The position numbers were made by a program, and so were the translations under genes. Positions 43,301 to 54,540 of a stretch of DNA of 64,000 nucleotides are shown here, in pieces. The notes under the pieces are model-generated. The model did not search any database, was not told where the DNA came from, and was given only the letters and a program-made list of their open reading frames with translations. Position 1 is the first letter of the stretch. The number at the start of each line of letters is the position of its first letter. The stretch comes from Anaspis maculata. Its lineage: Eukaryota; Arthropoda; Insecta; Coleoptera; Scraptiidae. The stretch spans positions 44,804,601 to 44,868,600 of the forward strand of contig OX421964.1 of NCBI GenBank assembly GCA_949128115.1, written 5' to 3'.

Positions 43301-45591
43301 ATAAGGCAGGCATTGGAAATACTCGAGTACTTTTCAAGCACACAGCAAATTATTGCACCCATATTGTTCATCTCTGCCCACATTTGCCCACAAAACAGTT
43401 GTCACCAAACTTATTAAAAATAACAAATTTAGTGGCACAAAACTGGGCCCGAGCTCAGAAGGAGATTGGGAGGGTTTTAGAAATTACTCTTTTCACAAAA
43501 ATTAAGGGCGCCACCTGCAATAGTACCTTAAAGAAAAATTCGTAACAATGTCGCAGGCCACTATCACGGAAGGCAACAGTTGAGTTCTATTCGCACACAC
43601 AAAGGATAAATCACTCACACAGATAAAGAAAATGGCAATACATAAGATAAAACAAATTTAATAGAATTGATGAAATCGTGAGACAAATATTGTTTGAGTA
43701 AGCAATTTAGGATTAACGCGTATATGTCTCTAGAACAATCAAAGTTATGCAAGCATACCACCCATGAGAAATGTACCCAAAATATATCTGAACGTAAATA
43801 CGTAGAATTTCGTGAAAATATTTAGAACTAGGCACTGATCAGTCTCAAGTTCGACGACTACAACGAAATTGTAAGGGTAGTACACAATATCGCGATATTA
43901 ATGGTTAAATGGCAGTAGATACTTGTAAAACGACGATACGTATTCAAAAGGATATTGGCGATAACTTCTTCTTTGTTCTGCTTCTTAACAAACTTGCATC
44001 GGTAGTTCGATTGTGATTATATCGATCTTCTGTGATTGGTAGAGGTCTCTTTGATGGAAGGCAGCGTATACAGATCGGTACAGTCACGATCAGGTGAGAA
44101 TGTTGCACTCCAGACGCTCAATGGTTTCGATAACGAATTTCAGAAAATGATTTCGGTTTGCTGAGTCCAACACACAGTAGGTAGGTACAAATCGCACACT
44201 CAGACGACGGTAGGCGTAATTACAACTCGCAGGTTTCGGTTACATCCGAAAAAGAATACAAAAGAGGATTCGAACGGCCTAAAAAGAATTTATAAAGTTA
44301 CGCGACGGAGATCACGACGATTTTATGTCTTACCAGCGATTCTCTGGGTCAGTTTTCCAAAAATAATTATTATATACAGTATATGTACAATATTTCGGTA
44401 ATTCGGAAAACTATGGCAATCGATTAGGCGTTATTTGGAAATATCCACATAGCACGCAGCTATCTTGCCTCTTTCAATTTTTACCAAAGAATGCGTTTTC
44501 TTTATTCGACAAAAATTATCTTCCGTCTTATCGCGCTCCTACAAAACCGTTCGACCGATGTTTTGCTTCGTTTTTCCGCTGTTTTACGCGAGCCGGATTG
44601 ATAACATTTCCCTTTGGGCGAGTACGTCCCAACCGAAAATTTTAACCGTAATACAGTCAAAACATGTCAAAATTGACGCAGTTTTTTTTTTCGGACTAGG
44701 CTGTTCGTCGTTCGGTAGAGTTCACCGCGTTCGCGTTACCGAGTCCGTACGAGGTCTAGCAACGAGTTCTACTGCTATACCTGGCGCCATCTGTTAACGT
44801 ACCTGGGTCTCAGGATGCGTGACGTCACGCGAAATTTTCTTTATTTTTTTTCGGAGCCTAAATGAACGCAAAACAAAATCCATTAAAAAAAAAATATGTG
44901 AGCGAGCTCTACGAAAGCTCTAGTATTTAAATTTATTTTTTCCCAAAACCCGTGGAACACCCCATTAGGTAGGATAAGTAGTTACCTATTCGTTATTTTT
45001 TTGTTCATTAAAATAAGTTTCAGTATCGCCCCTTACAGAAAAAGGTTACTTGGCACCCTATCATGTCCATAAATTGTGACTGTAATTAGGTTCCTGTTAT
45101 TGAATATGGTTGGAAATCCCGTTACAAATTTTTTTGATATTTCAACAATCCTTCTTTGCTTCGTCCCGAATATAGCGTGCTCAAGTACTTGACCAAGACC
45201 GAAATGAGGTGTTACAGTGAGAAAAATTTACTGATTTTTATTGAGTACGTATTCCGATTGCTTCTGATCTAATTAACCGTTGCATGTAACACGCCCGTTG
45301 CCTCCACTAATTTTGTAGAAAAAAAAATCGTATCAACTTATGACGTCACCTGGTCAACCTCGCGCGCAAACCAAACGTGGCCTACTTTACCGACAGTTTA
45401 GAGTCTCCAAGATTTAATCACGTTTTGTCACTTTGACGTGTAATTCAAAACTTCAAATTACATGATTATTTGTTGTTTGAATTCGAAACCACTGCACAAG
45501 CGAGAAAATCTTTGATTGTGGGTTGTTACCCGAAGGACGTTTTTTCAAAACATTGAGGAAGGACAACCATAACAGACTACTCAGACTGGAG
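43301..45591. other. Stretch without recognised genes
   Basis: An open frame of 110 codons at 44465-44797 shows no domain. Several isolated TGACGTCA-like hexamers occur (44819, 45342) without clear structure. Confidence 0.35.
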
Positions 45592-46012
45592 TTAGGGCTG
45601 CAGACCAATGACAGCTTCTGATGGCGGCATTCTTGAATTCGGACATCCCCAGCAGGGTTTGAGTCTTTTTTTTAATTCGTTTATTTAACGTCGGCCTATT
45701 TCCGCAACGAGCCAACGAGGCCTAACACCGACGCCGGTGAATGCTTTCCTCCACTATACCGGAAATTTTGCCGAACCCCTGTGTGTTCCAACACAGGGTA
45801 GGGATTTTTAACGACCACCAACATCGCATGGGGTCGGCACCATCGTTCGTATTTTACGTGCTATGCATTCCAACTAAACCAAGAAGCTTGTTTTTCGAGG
45901 CCGAAAATCCGTCCCCGGCGGAGATCGAACCCGCGACCTCTGGAGTGGTAGTCGAACGCGCTAACTAACCACACCACAAGCTCCTCGGTTTGAGTCTTGA
46001 TGAATCAGTTTT
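45592..46012 (+). repeat. Repeat unit R, copy 2, interrupted by a SINE
   Basis: TTAGGGCTGCAGACC...GGCGGCATTCTTGAATTC before the SINE and GATGAATCAGTTTTCTT after it together follow the copy at 43180-43300. Confidence 0.5.
45668..45986 (-). mobile_element. tRNA-derived SINE with 12-bp target duplication
   Basis: Flanked by GGTTTGAGTCTT at 45656-45667 and 45987-45998. On the minus strand it starts GAGGAGCTTGTGGTGTGG and contains an A-box-like GTGTGGTTAGTTAGCG and, about 35 bases on, a B-box GGGTTCGATCTCC, the two internal RNA polymerase III promoter parts inherited from a tRNA. The body continues for ~230 bases and ends in AATTAAAAAAAA, an A-rich tail. Length about 319 bases. The perfect long target duplication shows a fairly recent, complete insertion. 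The tRNA of origin is not certain. Confidence 0.88.
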
Positions 46013-46124
46013 CTTAGTCGAACAGTGAAGTTGCGGCTGGGCCTCATATTGTGAAACGACCATATGCATGCCGTCACGCTATTAGCGGTAAACTCCTGGG
46101 TGGAATGAATTTGTGTTTGATTTA

Positions 46125-46960
46125 TATACCGGGTGATCATTTGGAAACGATCCACCTGCAATAACTCCCGATTCCTTGTGAAAATGTCTTCGAGCATAAA
46201 CAGGTCAATTTTCATTTTGAGAGGGACATCTATAACATACATTGGCAAATTTCTATCTTCAGCCCTCTCGCCCCCACCCACCCCAACTTTGAAATTTCAA
46301 ATGACACCACCTGTTTTGCGATACATCTAATCCAACAGAACTAAATTGTCTCTCAGAAAAAAATATTTCTAAAATTTTCAACCCCACCCTTCTACTCCCT
46401 TAAATTTTTTGAGTGTCCAATTTAATATTCTTGACCTCTCAATTCTCTTCAATGCAGTCAACCTCATCCTGCACAGCATCGGAAAAGAAAATTTTCTATG
46501 GAAAAAGTGCCACCCAAATTCACCCTTTCGCTTCCCCGACCTCACCTTAAAAATCTAAAATGACAATACCCACTTTGTGATACATCAAACAGAAGGAAAT
46601 TGAATTCTGTCCCTGGACACAATTTTCTCGAAATTTTGAAAATCCCCCGTTTCCCTCTTAAAATACTCCAAATGTCTAAATGGGGGAGGGGTTGAAAATT
46701 GGAAAAAAAAAGTTTTTAAAGAGAGAATTCGATTTTCTTCAATTTGATGTATCACAAAGTGGGTGGTATTTTGTTAAATTTTGAAGTTGAGGTGGGGGAG
46801 AGCAATGGGGTGAATTTGGGTGGCACTTTTTCCACCGAAAATTCTCTTTTTCGATGCTATTTAGGATGATGCTGACTAAACTGAAGAGAATTGAGGGGTC
46901 CAGAATATTGAATGGGACACTTGGAGAATTTTTAGAGAGAGTAAGTAGCGTTAAAAATTT
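46125..46960 (+). mobile_element. Third copy of the 5.5 kb palindrome, right end missing
   Basis: Starts TATACCGGGTGATCATTTGG and follows the complete copy at 5498 through its centre into the right half, with the same inverted blocks. It stops near 46960, about 250 bases short of the expected right terminus. Confidence 0.75.
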
Positions 46961-47019
46961 TAATTTGTTGTTTTATTTCTGTCCTTGTTTGGATTGATGT
47001 AGAAGGAAAATCTTGAGGT

Positions 47020-47433
47020 TTAGGACGAATCAGTGGTCTCAAATTTATTTTCTGGCAACGTTTCGACGTAATTTACGTCTTCCTCGGGCCTGTATATTAA
47101 AAATTAGGTAGGTACGGTTGCGGACTCATAAAAGTTTACACCGAATACAATCGTGTGGCCATGGCCATTCAAAATTACGTCAAAACTGAGTTAGCATGGC
47201 CACTCGATCGCCGTCGGTGTAAACTTCTATGAGTCCGCAACCTTACATTCAATAATATATAAACAGAACTTACCAAAAAAAGTTGAAAGTAATATAAAAG
47301 CATATAAAATGTATAAAACAGGAAAAATGATTGTAAATCGATTATAATGTCAGTCAATATTTTTTTGTGACAGTGTACCAGTTGAAGAATGTGAACACCG
47401 TTTCAAATTTCATTGTTAGACCTTTATCTATGT
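47020..47433 (-). mobile_element. 3' non-coding part of a Penelope-like element
   Basis: On the minus strand this lies downstream of the GIY-YIG frame at 50931-51345, interrupted by the P element. It contains CCCGAGGAAGACGTAAATTA followed by CGTCGAAACG, a palindrome-containing segment of the kind found after the endonuclease frame of Penelope-like elements, where hammerhead-ribozyme motifs have been described. A hairpin (47116-47242) lies within it. The exact 3' end is not defined. Confidence 0.5.
47116..47242. repeat. Hairpin with ~28-bp arms
   Basis: GGTTGCGGACTCATAAAAG...CACCG (47116-47143) pairs with CGGTGTAAACTTCTATGAG...CAACC (47215-47242); one or two mismatches. The loop itself contains shorter inverted pieces (GGCCATGGCC). 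Confidence 0.75.
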
Positions 47434-47441
47434 GTCTCTAC

Positions 47442-50400
47442 CTTAGAATATAAAGATGACAGGAAAGAGCATTTGCTAGATAATGGTGGGTCCAGAATGG
47501 TGGTTGCATATGGCGGCATGTTATTTCCGGCTGTCACTTTGAAACGTCATATTAAACAGTGGCGTACCGTATCGTCTTTATAAAAAGGGACTATACAGGA
47601 TAATAAGGATTAAGCTTTTGGATGTTAAGTGGGAAAATAGGTAAGTAATGCGAGCGAAAACGAAATCATATAATTTATTGTCCTTTGAACAAAATAAGTT
47701 TTGTGTACATGTTTCTTACTTTATCTGCAGTAAGAGAATTTTTACAAATAAAGTTGATACGTGTATTAAGGTAACAATTACAAATACTTTTCGTCAATAA
47801 TACGCTATGGCTTTCAATAGCAGTAACGTCATGCATAACCATATTTAAAAAAATGTTCTTGCCCACAAAATATTTCAAAACTTGAGAAGAAACAATTTGT
47901 TTATTAATTTTCTTATTTTGATTTTGTTGTATTCTCAGAAAATGTTCACATTGTGTACATATACTTATGACATCGGTACTTGGGTAAGACAAACCTCCTC
48001 TTGACTTTTGGTGAATTAATGATTCCAGGAAGTTTTCTCTATAACCATAAAGTTGAGAGATACAATGTTCGCATTGCAATTTACGTCCGAGTTTGAAACT
48101 CACGAAGCCTGAAATATATGTGATAACCTCCAAACAGTATTGAGATAGAGAATTGAAATGAAACGCATAATCGTGATCATTTAAAAAATCGGAAACAGTA
48201 TTATCGTCTACATCTGAGTCTGCATCGGTATATGAGCGATTTGGTATGGATTCGTTTATAATTTGTTCGGGAGGCTTTTGACGAGAGGTAACATTGAGAA
48301 TATTAATTTCCTCTAGGGGTATACAATTACCAACTCCTCCGTCCCTCACTTCAGCATGTATCAATATTTTTTTATATGCTGCAGTAAACTGCCTACATGT
48401 TGGATTGTTATTGTAGCCCCCTTGAGATCTGACAGCTCCAAAAAATAGCTCGAGATGGTCTTGATTCAACTTATAAGTGGGAATGAATTTCAATGCTCCT
48501 TTGACAACATACTCTTTGTATAAACCCAATACAGATGCAAACCCCATCAACACACCAACAAAGCCCGATTTCCTCTGAGAATCTAATACCAAAATTTTAT
48601 CAGGAAACTTCAAATTAGGAATATAGTTACGAAAAGTTGTGAAAAGTGATTCGATTTTTCCTATACTATTTGAACATGCAGCCTGTTTAAAACCGTAGTC
48701 CGAAACTTTATGAGAATTCAACACATCAAAGGCATCATTCATCAATGATATAAAACCAGCAGTTGGACCGCAATTTTTGAATTCTTTCAGTTCCAGTTGG
48801 TCTCTGCAGTATAGTAATGCCTCCGATACAGATTTGCTCAACAGCTGTGTTGCTAGTTTCACCTTCATCTTTTGTTTGAAGAACTGCACATGTTGTTTTC
48901 TCAGTTTATTGCCCAGGTGCAGCCCTTCTTTTTCTTGCAGATCATTTAGTTTTATCAAGTAATCGAAATCGACGGGATCTCCATTAATATCTATGAATTT
49001 TTTCTTTTCGCCGAAACAGTTTCTAATCAATTTGAACATATGAACGGGATCAGGCAAAAGAAAGTACTTGGTGTCATCAAAGAGAAAATCCGCTTTGATA
49101 TTCGTCTTATCAAATCGACTGTTCATCAGCAAACTGCACATGCTAAAGTTAGCTGCGCACCCATCAAACGTGATATTGGTGACAACAACTCCAATATTTT
49201 TTAGTGATGTTAACGCTTGTCTTGTCAAAGAAGCCTTTTGTTCACTGGTGATTCCTGCAGTGAAGAAGTATCCGATCGGTATTTTCCAACTTTCATTCAG
49301 ACATACAACCATGAATACCAACGCTTCTCTTGCCAGTTCCATACAGTCTCCATGCAGTGCATTTCCACAATCCACATAGCCATAGTATTTGTCACCACTA
49401 TATTCTAAATGTTGCCTGACAGCCATTTCATCGAACACAAGGGAAAGAAACAAAGCGTTTTTCTCAGAATTGGCTACCTTGGATTTTAAAATGTGGAGAG
49501 CTTCAGAAGTGAAACCTGGCTTGGCATCCACTGACGAATACCATTTCGATAGAGTTTTCGGATGGGGTAAACTGTTGTGAAATTTCTGTCGAACAAAGTT
49601 GTATGCCTTTGGAGAAAAAAAGTGTAAAGTCACAGCAAAGGCCCTTGCAGCATGTTCAAATTGCTTCTTCACTTTTTTTTTCTGTGTTTTTTGGAAAAGT
49701 CTTTCAATAATATATTGATTATCTCCAAAATGTTCGATCAAAATTCTCTCGTGCTCCTCCAACATCAAATTCTTTTTTTTTAACTGAAGGGTCAAAGACT
49801 TCAGCGACGAAATCTGCCTCTTTTGTTTCCATATAACTTTCTGCAGCCTCCGAATCCTTTCACTCTTCAACCGATCTCTTCTTTCCAGATCGCTTATTGT
49901 TCCCTTCAGTTTTTTCGTCCGTTGACTATCTTCTTGTCCAGGTGGTGTTGAGGAACACGAGGGGGCACATACCGTTGCAGTCGACTCGATGGCATAATCA
50001 ACTTCGGATATCTTTCGCTTTCCATCCACATCTTTTGCATCTGATATCAGATGGATAGGATTGTAATTTTTCACCTAAAATCAATAATTGAATCGATGAT
50101 TACACAATACAACACCTACTGATCTCATGTTTTCATTAAAAGACTCACGTATTTCAACCGATCCACTTTAATTGTAGGGCAGGCAGTTAGTATCAGCCTC
50201 ACTTTCAGCTTAGATGAGCGATCAAAGCAGTTCTCTGCAAAATGGTATGAGCACAAGACGCTTTTTCTTTTTGGGGTCCAGTCTGGCTTTTCGACGAAGT
50301 TCACCCATGCTTGTCGTCGAATACCGTCTTTGGGAAAGCTTGAAAAATCAGAAAAGATGTAACCAAACCCGACTCCAGCTTCTTGCCCTAATTTATGCCT

Positions 50401-50894
50401 ATACGGTACGCTCATGAATTTAAATTGTCAAATTTTGACGCACAAAATTCAATTTTTCAAATACTCATAATTGCACTTAAATCTTGATAAAATGAACAAG
50501 AAAAAAAGGCAGGTACTTACGAGTGGAACGTTACTTTCCTCACTATGTTTCTCTTGGTCTTGGAGCAACCACAGGCGGCACAACTGACCATACCCGTTCC
50601 TAAGGTCAAACAGTAGGTAGGTATAATACTATTTCCACTGCAATATATATTTTTACCTTACAAATTCCGTCCTCAGGGATTTTATAGGCAAAATCGAGGG
50701 CAAAATCTTCGCGAAACACACTCAATCACGAAAATACTCAGTGAAATGGCTCATACACAGCTCAAAAAAACTTTCAAAATGACAAATGTCAAAAAGAATG
50801 AGTCACCCGTGGTGGTTCGAGATGGCGACTTCCGTCGCATTTTTTTAGTAGGCTAACGGCACATTGCTCCTTCCTGTCATCTTTATATTCTAAG
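47442..50894 (-). mobile_element. Complete P element, 3.45 kb
   Basis: Terminal inverted repeats of 30 bases: the left starts CTTAGAATATAAAGATGACA and the right is its complement with a single mismatch over 30. Flanked by GTCTCTAC at 47434-47441 and 50895-50902, an 8-bp target duplication with the GTC...AC shape of P-element target sites. It contains one minus-strand gene with THAP and P-transposase domains, whose reading frame is intact after two short introns. It inserted into a Penelope-like element. All parts an autonomous element needs appear to be present. Confidence 0.92.
47675..50591 (-). CDS. P-element transposase with THAP domain (three exons, ~886 aa)
   Basis: Exon 1 is 50591-50521, exon 2 is 50338-50149 and exon 3 is 50074-47675. 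Both introns have good signals (GTAAGT and TTTTTCAAG; GTGAGT and GATTTTAG) and the phases agree. Exon 1 holds the first Cys-x2-Cys (Cys4, Cys7) of a C2CH THAP finger; exon 2 supplies the conserved FP, W and the LCSYHF segment with the final Cys-x2-His. A leucine-rich coiled coil follows (about residues 140-200). The RNase H-like core carries VFDEM (Asp 302), TFDG (Asp 391) and DHLELFFGAVRSQGG (Glu 629), matching the DDE residues of P and THAP9 proteins, with DPVHMFKLIRN in the inserted GTP-binding region. The family cuts and rejoins the element's DNA using GTP as cofactor. No lesion is visible. Residue numbers are from my own count. Confidence 0.92.
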
Positions 50895-50930
50895 GTCTCT
50901 ACCTATGTGTAGAAGTGTATCATGTGTAGG

Positions 50931-51345
50931 TTACAAATGAATTTTGGTTATTAGATCTAAATACATATTACTTAAATTCCGGGTGTCGGTTCTAAAATTT
51001 AGACTGTTTTTGAACTTCTTAATGAAAATCATTTCAGATACTAAACGTTTTGCCAAAATTGGTTCATAATCTAAAATTTCAATTTGATTGAATTGAAAAG
51101 AGTGTCCGGAAGTTTTAACATGATTACATAGGGCAGTTTTCCTTTCTTCTTCATTTGTGGTGAAATTTATGTTTCGGCAGTCATTCTTGTGGGTGTAAAT
51201 TCTTTTCTTCAGTTTCTGTTTCGTTTGTCCTATGCAGCAACCGTTGCAATTATTACAGTTGATTTTGTATATCAAATTTGACTGTTCTTCAGTTGACACT
51301 TTATCTTTGAGTCTAGAGAAATAAATATTGACAGATTTCTTACTG
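50931..51345 (-). pseudogene. GIY-YIG endonuclease domain of a Penelope-like element, 5' truncated
   Basis: The minus-strand frame opens at its truncated edge near 51345 and stops at 50931. It contains LIYKINCNNCNGCCIGQTKQ and KKRIYTHKND, the GIY-YIG signature with the two conserved tyrosine-region motifs replaced by IYK and CIG as in Penelope-type endonucleases, a conserved arginine, and ALCNHVKTSGHSF with the downstream His and a later Glu (SEMIFIKKF). In the family this domain follows a reverse transcriptase and nicks the target. Here the reverse transcriptase is missing: the frame is cut off at a TATACAGGGTG boundary at 51346, so the 5' part was probably lost or displaced by another insertion. 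Confidence 0.8.
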
Positions 51346-53689
51346 TATACAGGGTGTCCCGTTTTTCAACGCTCACTGTTGGTATCTCGGAAACGGTAAG
51401 AGATACAGAGTCGGTTAAATTACAAAAAAGTTGCGCAATTTTATGACTATCTCAAATATCTCAAGATATCCAAGATATCTTCTGTCATTTCTAAAATATC
51501 CCAAAAAAACTGAAAAATGCCGAATTCGAAAATTTCAAATCATTTCTTTATTATGACAGCTATCAATTTGAAAATTGGTATCTTGACATTTTTCAAGGTC
51601 TTTGATCGACTGACGTTAATAATTTTTTCCTGCACTCACTAGTTTTTGAGATATGACAGTCAACTTCATTTTTTCTTATGGATACCATATCATTTATCCA
51701 CCCCATAAAACTCATCTTTTCTTCCTCTTTACAAAGATATAAAACACTTGTAGCATTTTTGTCAAAATAACCTGTAAAAATTGGAAAATTTGTTTCTGAG
51801 GCGAAAAAATCGAGTTACCGCTTCGGTTGCCATGCTCTTGTGGCATATAAACAATGGCATTTGGTTGCTATGGTCTGTTGATTTTGAAAAAAGTTCAGTT
51901 ACATTCCGTTTTTGTGTATTTGATAATGATAATGAATAACAATAAAACAAATACAGAACTAAGTATAACACAAAATGACATAGCAATAGCAATAAACATT
52001 CATAATTTACAATTGTCCGAATTGGAGTCCATTTTGCTCTATGAAGAGTTGTGTGCCTTTCAGCCATATTTTCTCACCTCGGGCTGGCCGTGCAGAGTCA
52101 ACCACCACCTACCTTTTTTCCTCGCTTTTTTCCAAAGATTTCCTGCTTCGACTTCAGCTAGAGATCCGCATTTTTCATTCTAACAAGCTCGCCGTAGCTA
52201 CCTTTGTGTTCGCGACGTAAACGTTGTCTTTTTTTATCGCAATAATGTAGTGCATTGCTGGGGGCGTAGTCTTTCAGCTGCGCACCTCTGGAGCTAGATC
52301 TACAAACCTGCTAAATACGCTAACCATAACATGAAATAAGAGACACAAATATGCAAACCCCTTTCTCAGATTATTTCTACTTGTCAAATTTCCATGTCAA
52401 TATGTGGGTATTACAGGTATCCACTAGTGCCCACCTAGGCTACTAGACGTCGGAGTATGTTTTCCTCGCAAAAACGTCCTCGACGATCAAGTACCGAGCT
52501 CTACACCAGGTGGTGTTTTTTAAATGTAAATCGCCTATAATGAATTGTTACGGCTCAATAGTTGGTTAGCGATCTGATATTTATTTATAGGGAAAAATAG
52601 TTGTTTCGAAACTTTCTCGCGTTGGTTCGTTGGCGCGCACCTTTGTAGGTTTTTAGCAACAATGAGATGGGGTTCACTTCACACAAACAGAACGGGGTTC
52701 AATCAAAGGGTCTTCACATGGGAGAGTTTGTACCTTGACTTGAGTAATTGTTCGCGTACACCATTGGTCCCGAAGTTTTTGGAAGGGTGAAATTTGGTTT
52801 CACATTTCCGGCTATAGACACTCGCGGTCGTGAAATCCTTCTAAGCTTCAAGGGCAATTCAAGGTGAAAATAGGTCCAGTTCTCCACAAAGGCACCGGCC
52901 ATATCCAATCCCTCCCAAAACGGGCAAAAGATTACCATAGCCTAAAAAGAGTCATGCAAAAAGAATAGTTCAGAAAATAAGAGACGCAGCCTTTGAAAAG
53001 AGTTCATAATAGGAGGAGCCCCGCACACACCGGCCCACGAACTTAGATTGTAGGGAACAGGGGAACGACAGAAAAGAGAGGGGGGAGTTCCCATCGCTCG
53101 CAAAAGTCACTCAAACCCTTTTTCGGTGTCTAGACGGTGGGCCTAACCCTAACATAACCTATAACACTAACTTAAATGTTGAATCTGATGAAGCCACGAT
53201 AACAATTTCGAACCACGCAACCCAAAACAAGTTTAAATGTTGGTCAAGGTGTAGAATCAGGTGTTCATCGGAGTATTAATGTGTGACGGCTTTGAAATAA
53301 TTATTAGGGGAAAGTCATCTTTTAGGGAACACTTAGAAAACTCAGCTATCCTAGTTACCAGCGTTGAGGTAGGGCCAGGTATAGGAACGAGCCTTTATTT
53401 AAACACTTTGACGTGTAAATAGAAGACAATATAACGATTTTATGTTACAACTAATTTCTGTGTCTTACTGCGTTCAAACTAGAGGTTAATTCGATCTCAA
53501 CACGCCCAGGATATCTATCCTCGAACCACAAGAAGGATGCACAACAGGATGGTGTCCTGATACTAGACGATCACCGGCCAAAGCAGTCCCAAGAGCGGGA
53601 AAAGTGATTAATTTCAAATAAGTTGAATTAAATTGAAGTATGTTGGGTTGCCTATCCATCCAGGCGCAGAAGCTTCAGAGTTAGGGGTG
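51346..53689. other. Start of an ACAGGGTG element, then sequence without recognised genes
   Basis: TATACAGGGTGTCCCG at 51346 marks the edge of a non-autonomous element of the kind seen elsewhere in the window; its other end was not found. The remainder has open frames of at most ~110 codons without domains. Confidence 0.4.
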
Positions 53690-53809
53690 TTTCAATATGT
53701 TTTAGATGTCCCTCTCGATATAAAAATCGACCTGTTTTTGCTCGGAGAAATATTGACTAGGAATCGGGAGTTATTGCAGGTGGATAGTTTTCAAATGAGC
53801 ACCCGGTAT
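53690..53809 (-). mobile_element. Terminal fragment of the 5.5 kb palindrome family
   Basis: GTTTTAGATGTCCCTCTCGA to TTTTCAAATGAGCACCCGGT matches the last ~115 bases of the copy ending at 6593, with few differences. Confidence 0.75.
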
Positions 53810-53936
53810 ATGCCTTCGACTAGTGTTCTCGAAGCTTCCACGGGTCCTCCAACAAATTCTACAGTGAGCCGGCATACGATTTCTAGACGACTCCCGAATA
53901 ATCACACACCTTTCGCGTGCTTCCCGTTTGTTTTGG

Positions 53937-54540
53937 TATACAGGGTGTTCCGCGACTAATGTGCCATAGCTCAATGGCAGATAGAGAACTTGAAGGCGAG
54001 TCAAGAGCAGCAAGAAAAAAATATTTTTGGCCAATGGTTACGGAGATACAGGGTGTTCAATAAATTTGTTCCGAATATTTAGAGGGCGATATCTCTGTAA
54101 CGGTTTGAGATAATCTGTTGAAATTTGCCAGCGACATCCCTTAGTTAGAGCTTGTCACATTGCCATACAGAACCAATTAAAAATCCAGGGTCGGACTAGA
54201 AAAAATTTGCCCTTTCAATTTTTGTCAAAAAAGTACATTTTCTGATCACGTTTCAGAAAAACTATTGGCAGATTTGGAAAGCTCAGAAGAAATGCTATAA
54301 GAATAGCCAGTAAAATTCAACGGCACACCTAAGTCATTCTGGCAAAAAAAAAACAAAATCAATCACCGCACTAAAACTTTGACCAGACTACCTTAGTCCG
54401 GACGTCAAGTTCCAAAATAGTGGATGCTCTGGACTTTTCAGTTTTACTCAAGCAATGCCTCTTCGCATGCATGTTGCTGGAGCTCCCTTGGACCAATTGA
54501 GGTAGGTAGCTATTGGCGCCAATGGTGCAAGCGCCGCATA
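53937..54540. repeat. Cluster of CAGGGTGTTC element edges
   Basis: TATACAGGGTGTTCCGCG at 53937 and ATACAGGGTGTTCAATAA at 54046 are in the same orientation about 110 bases apart, each like the edge of the arthropod repeats that begin this way. No terminal partner in inverted orientation was found. No coding capacity. Confidence 0.4.
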
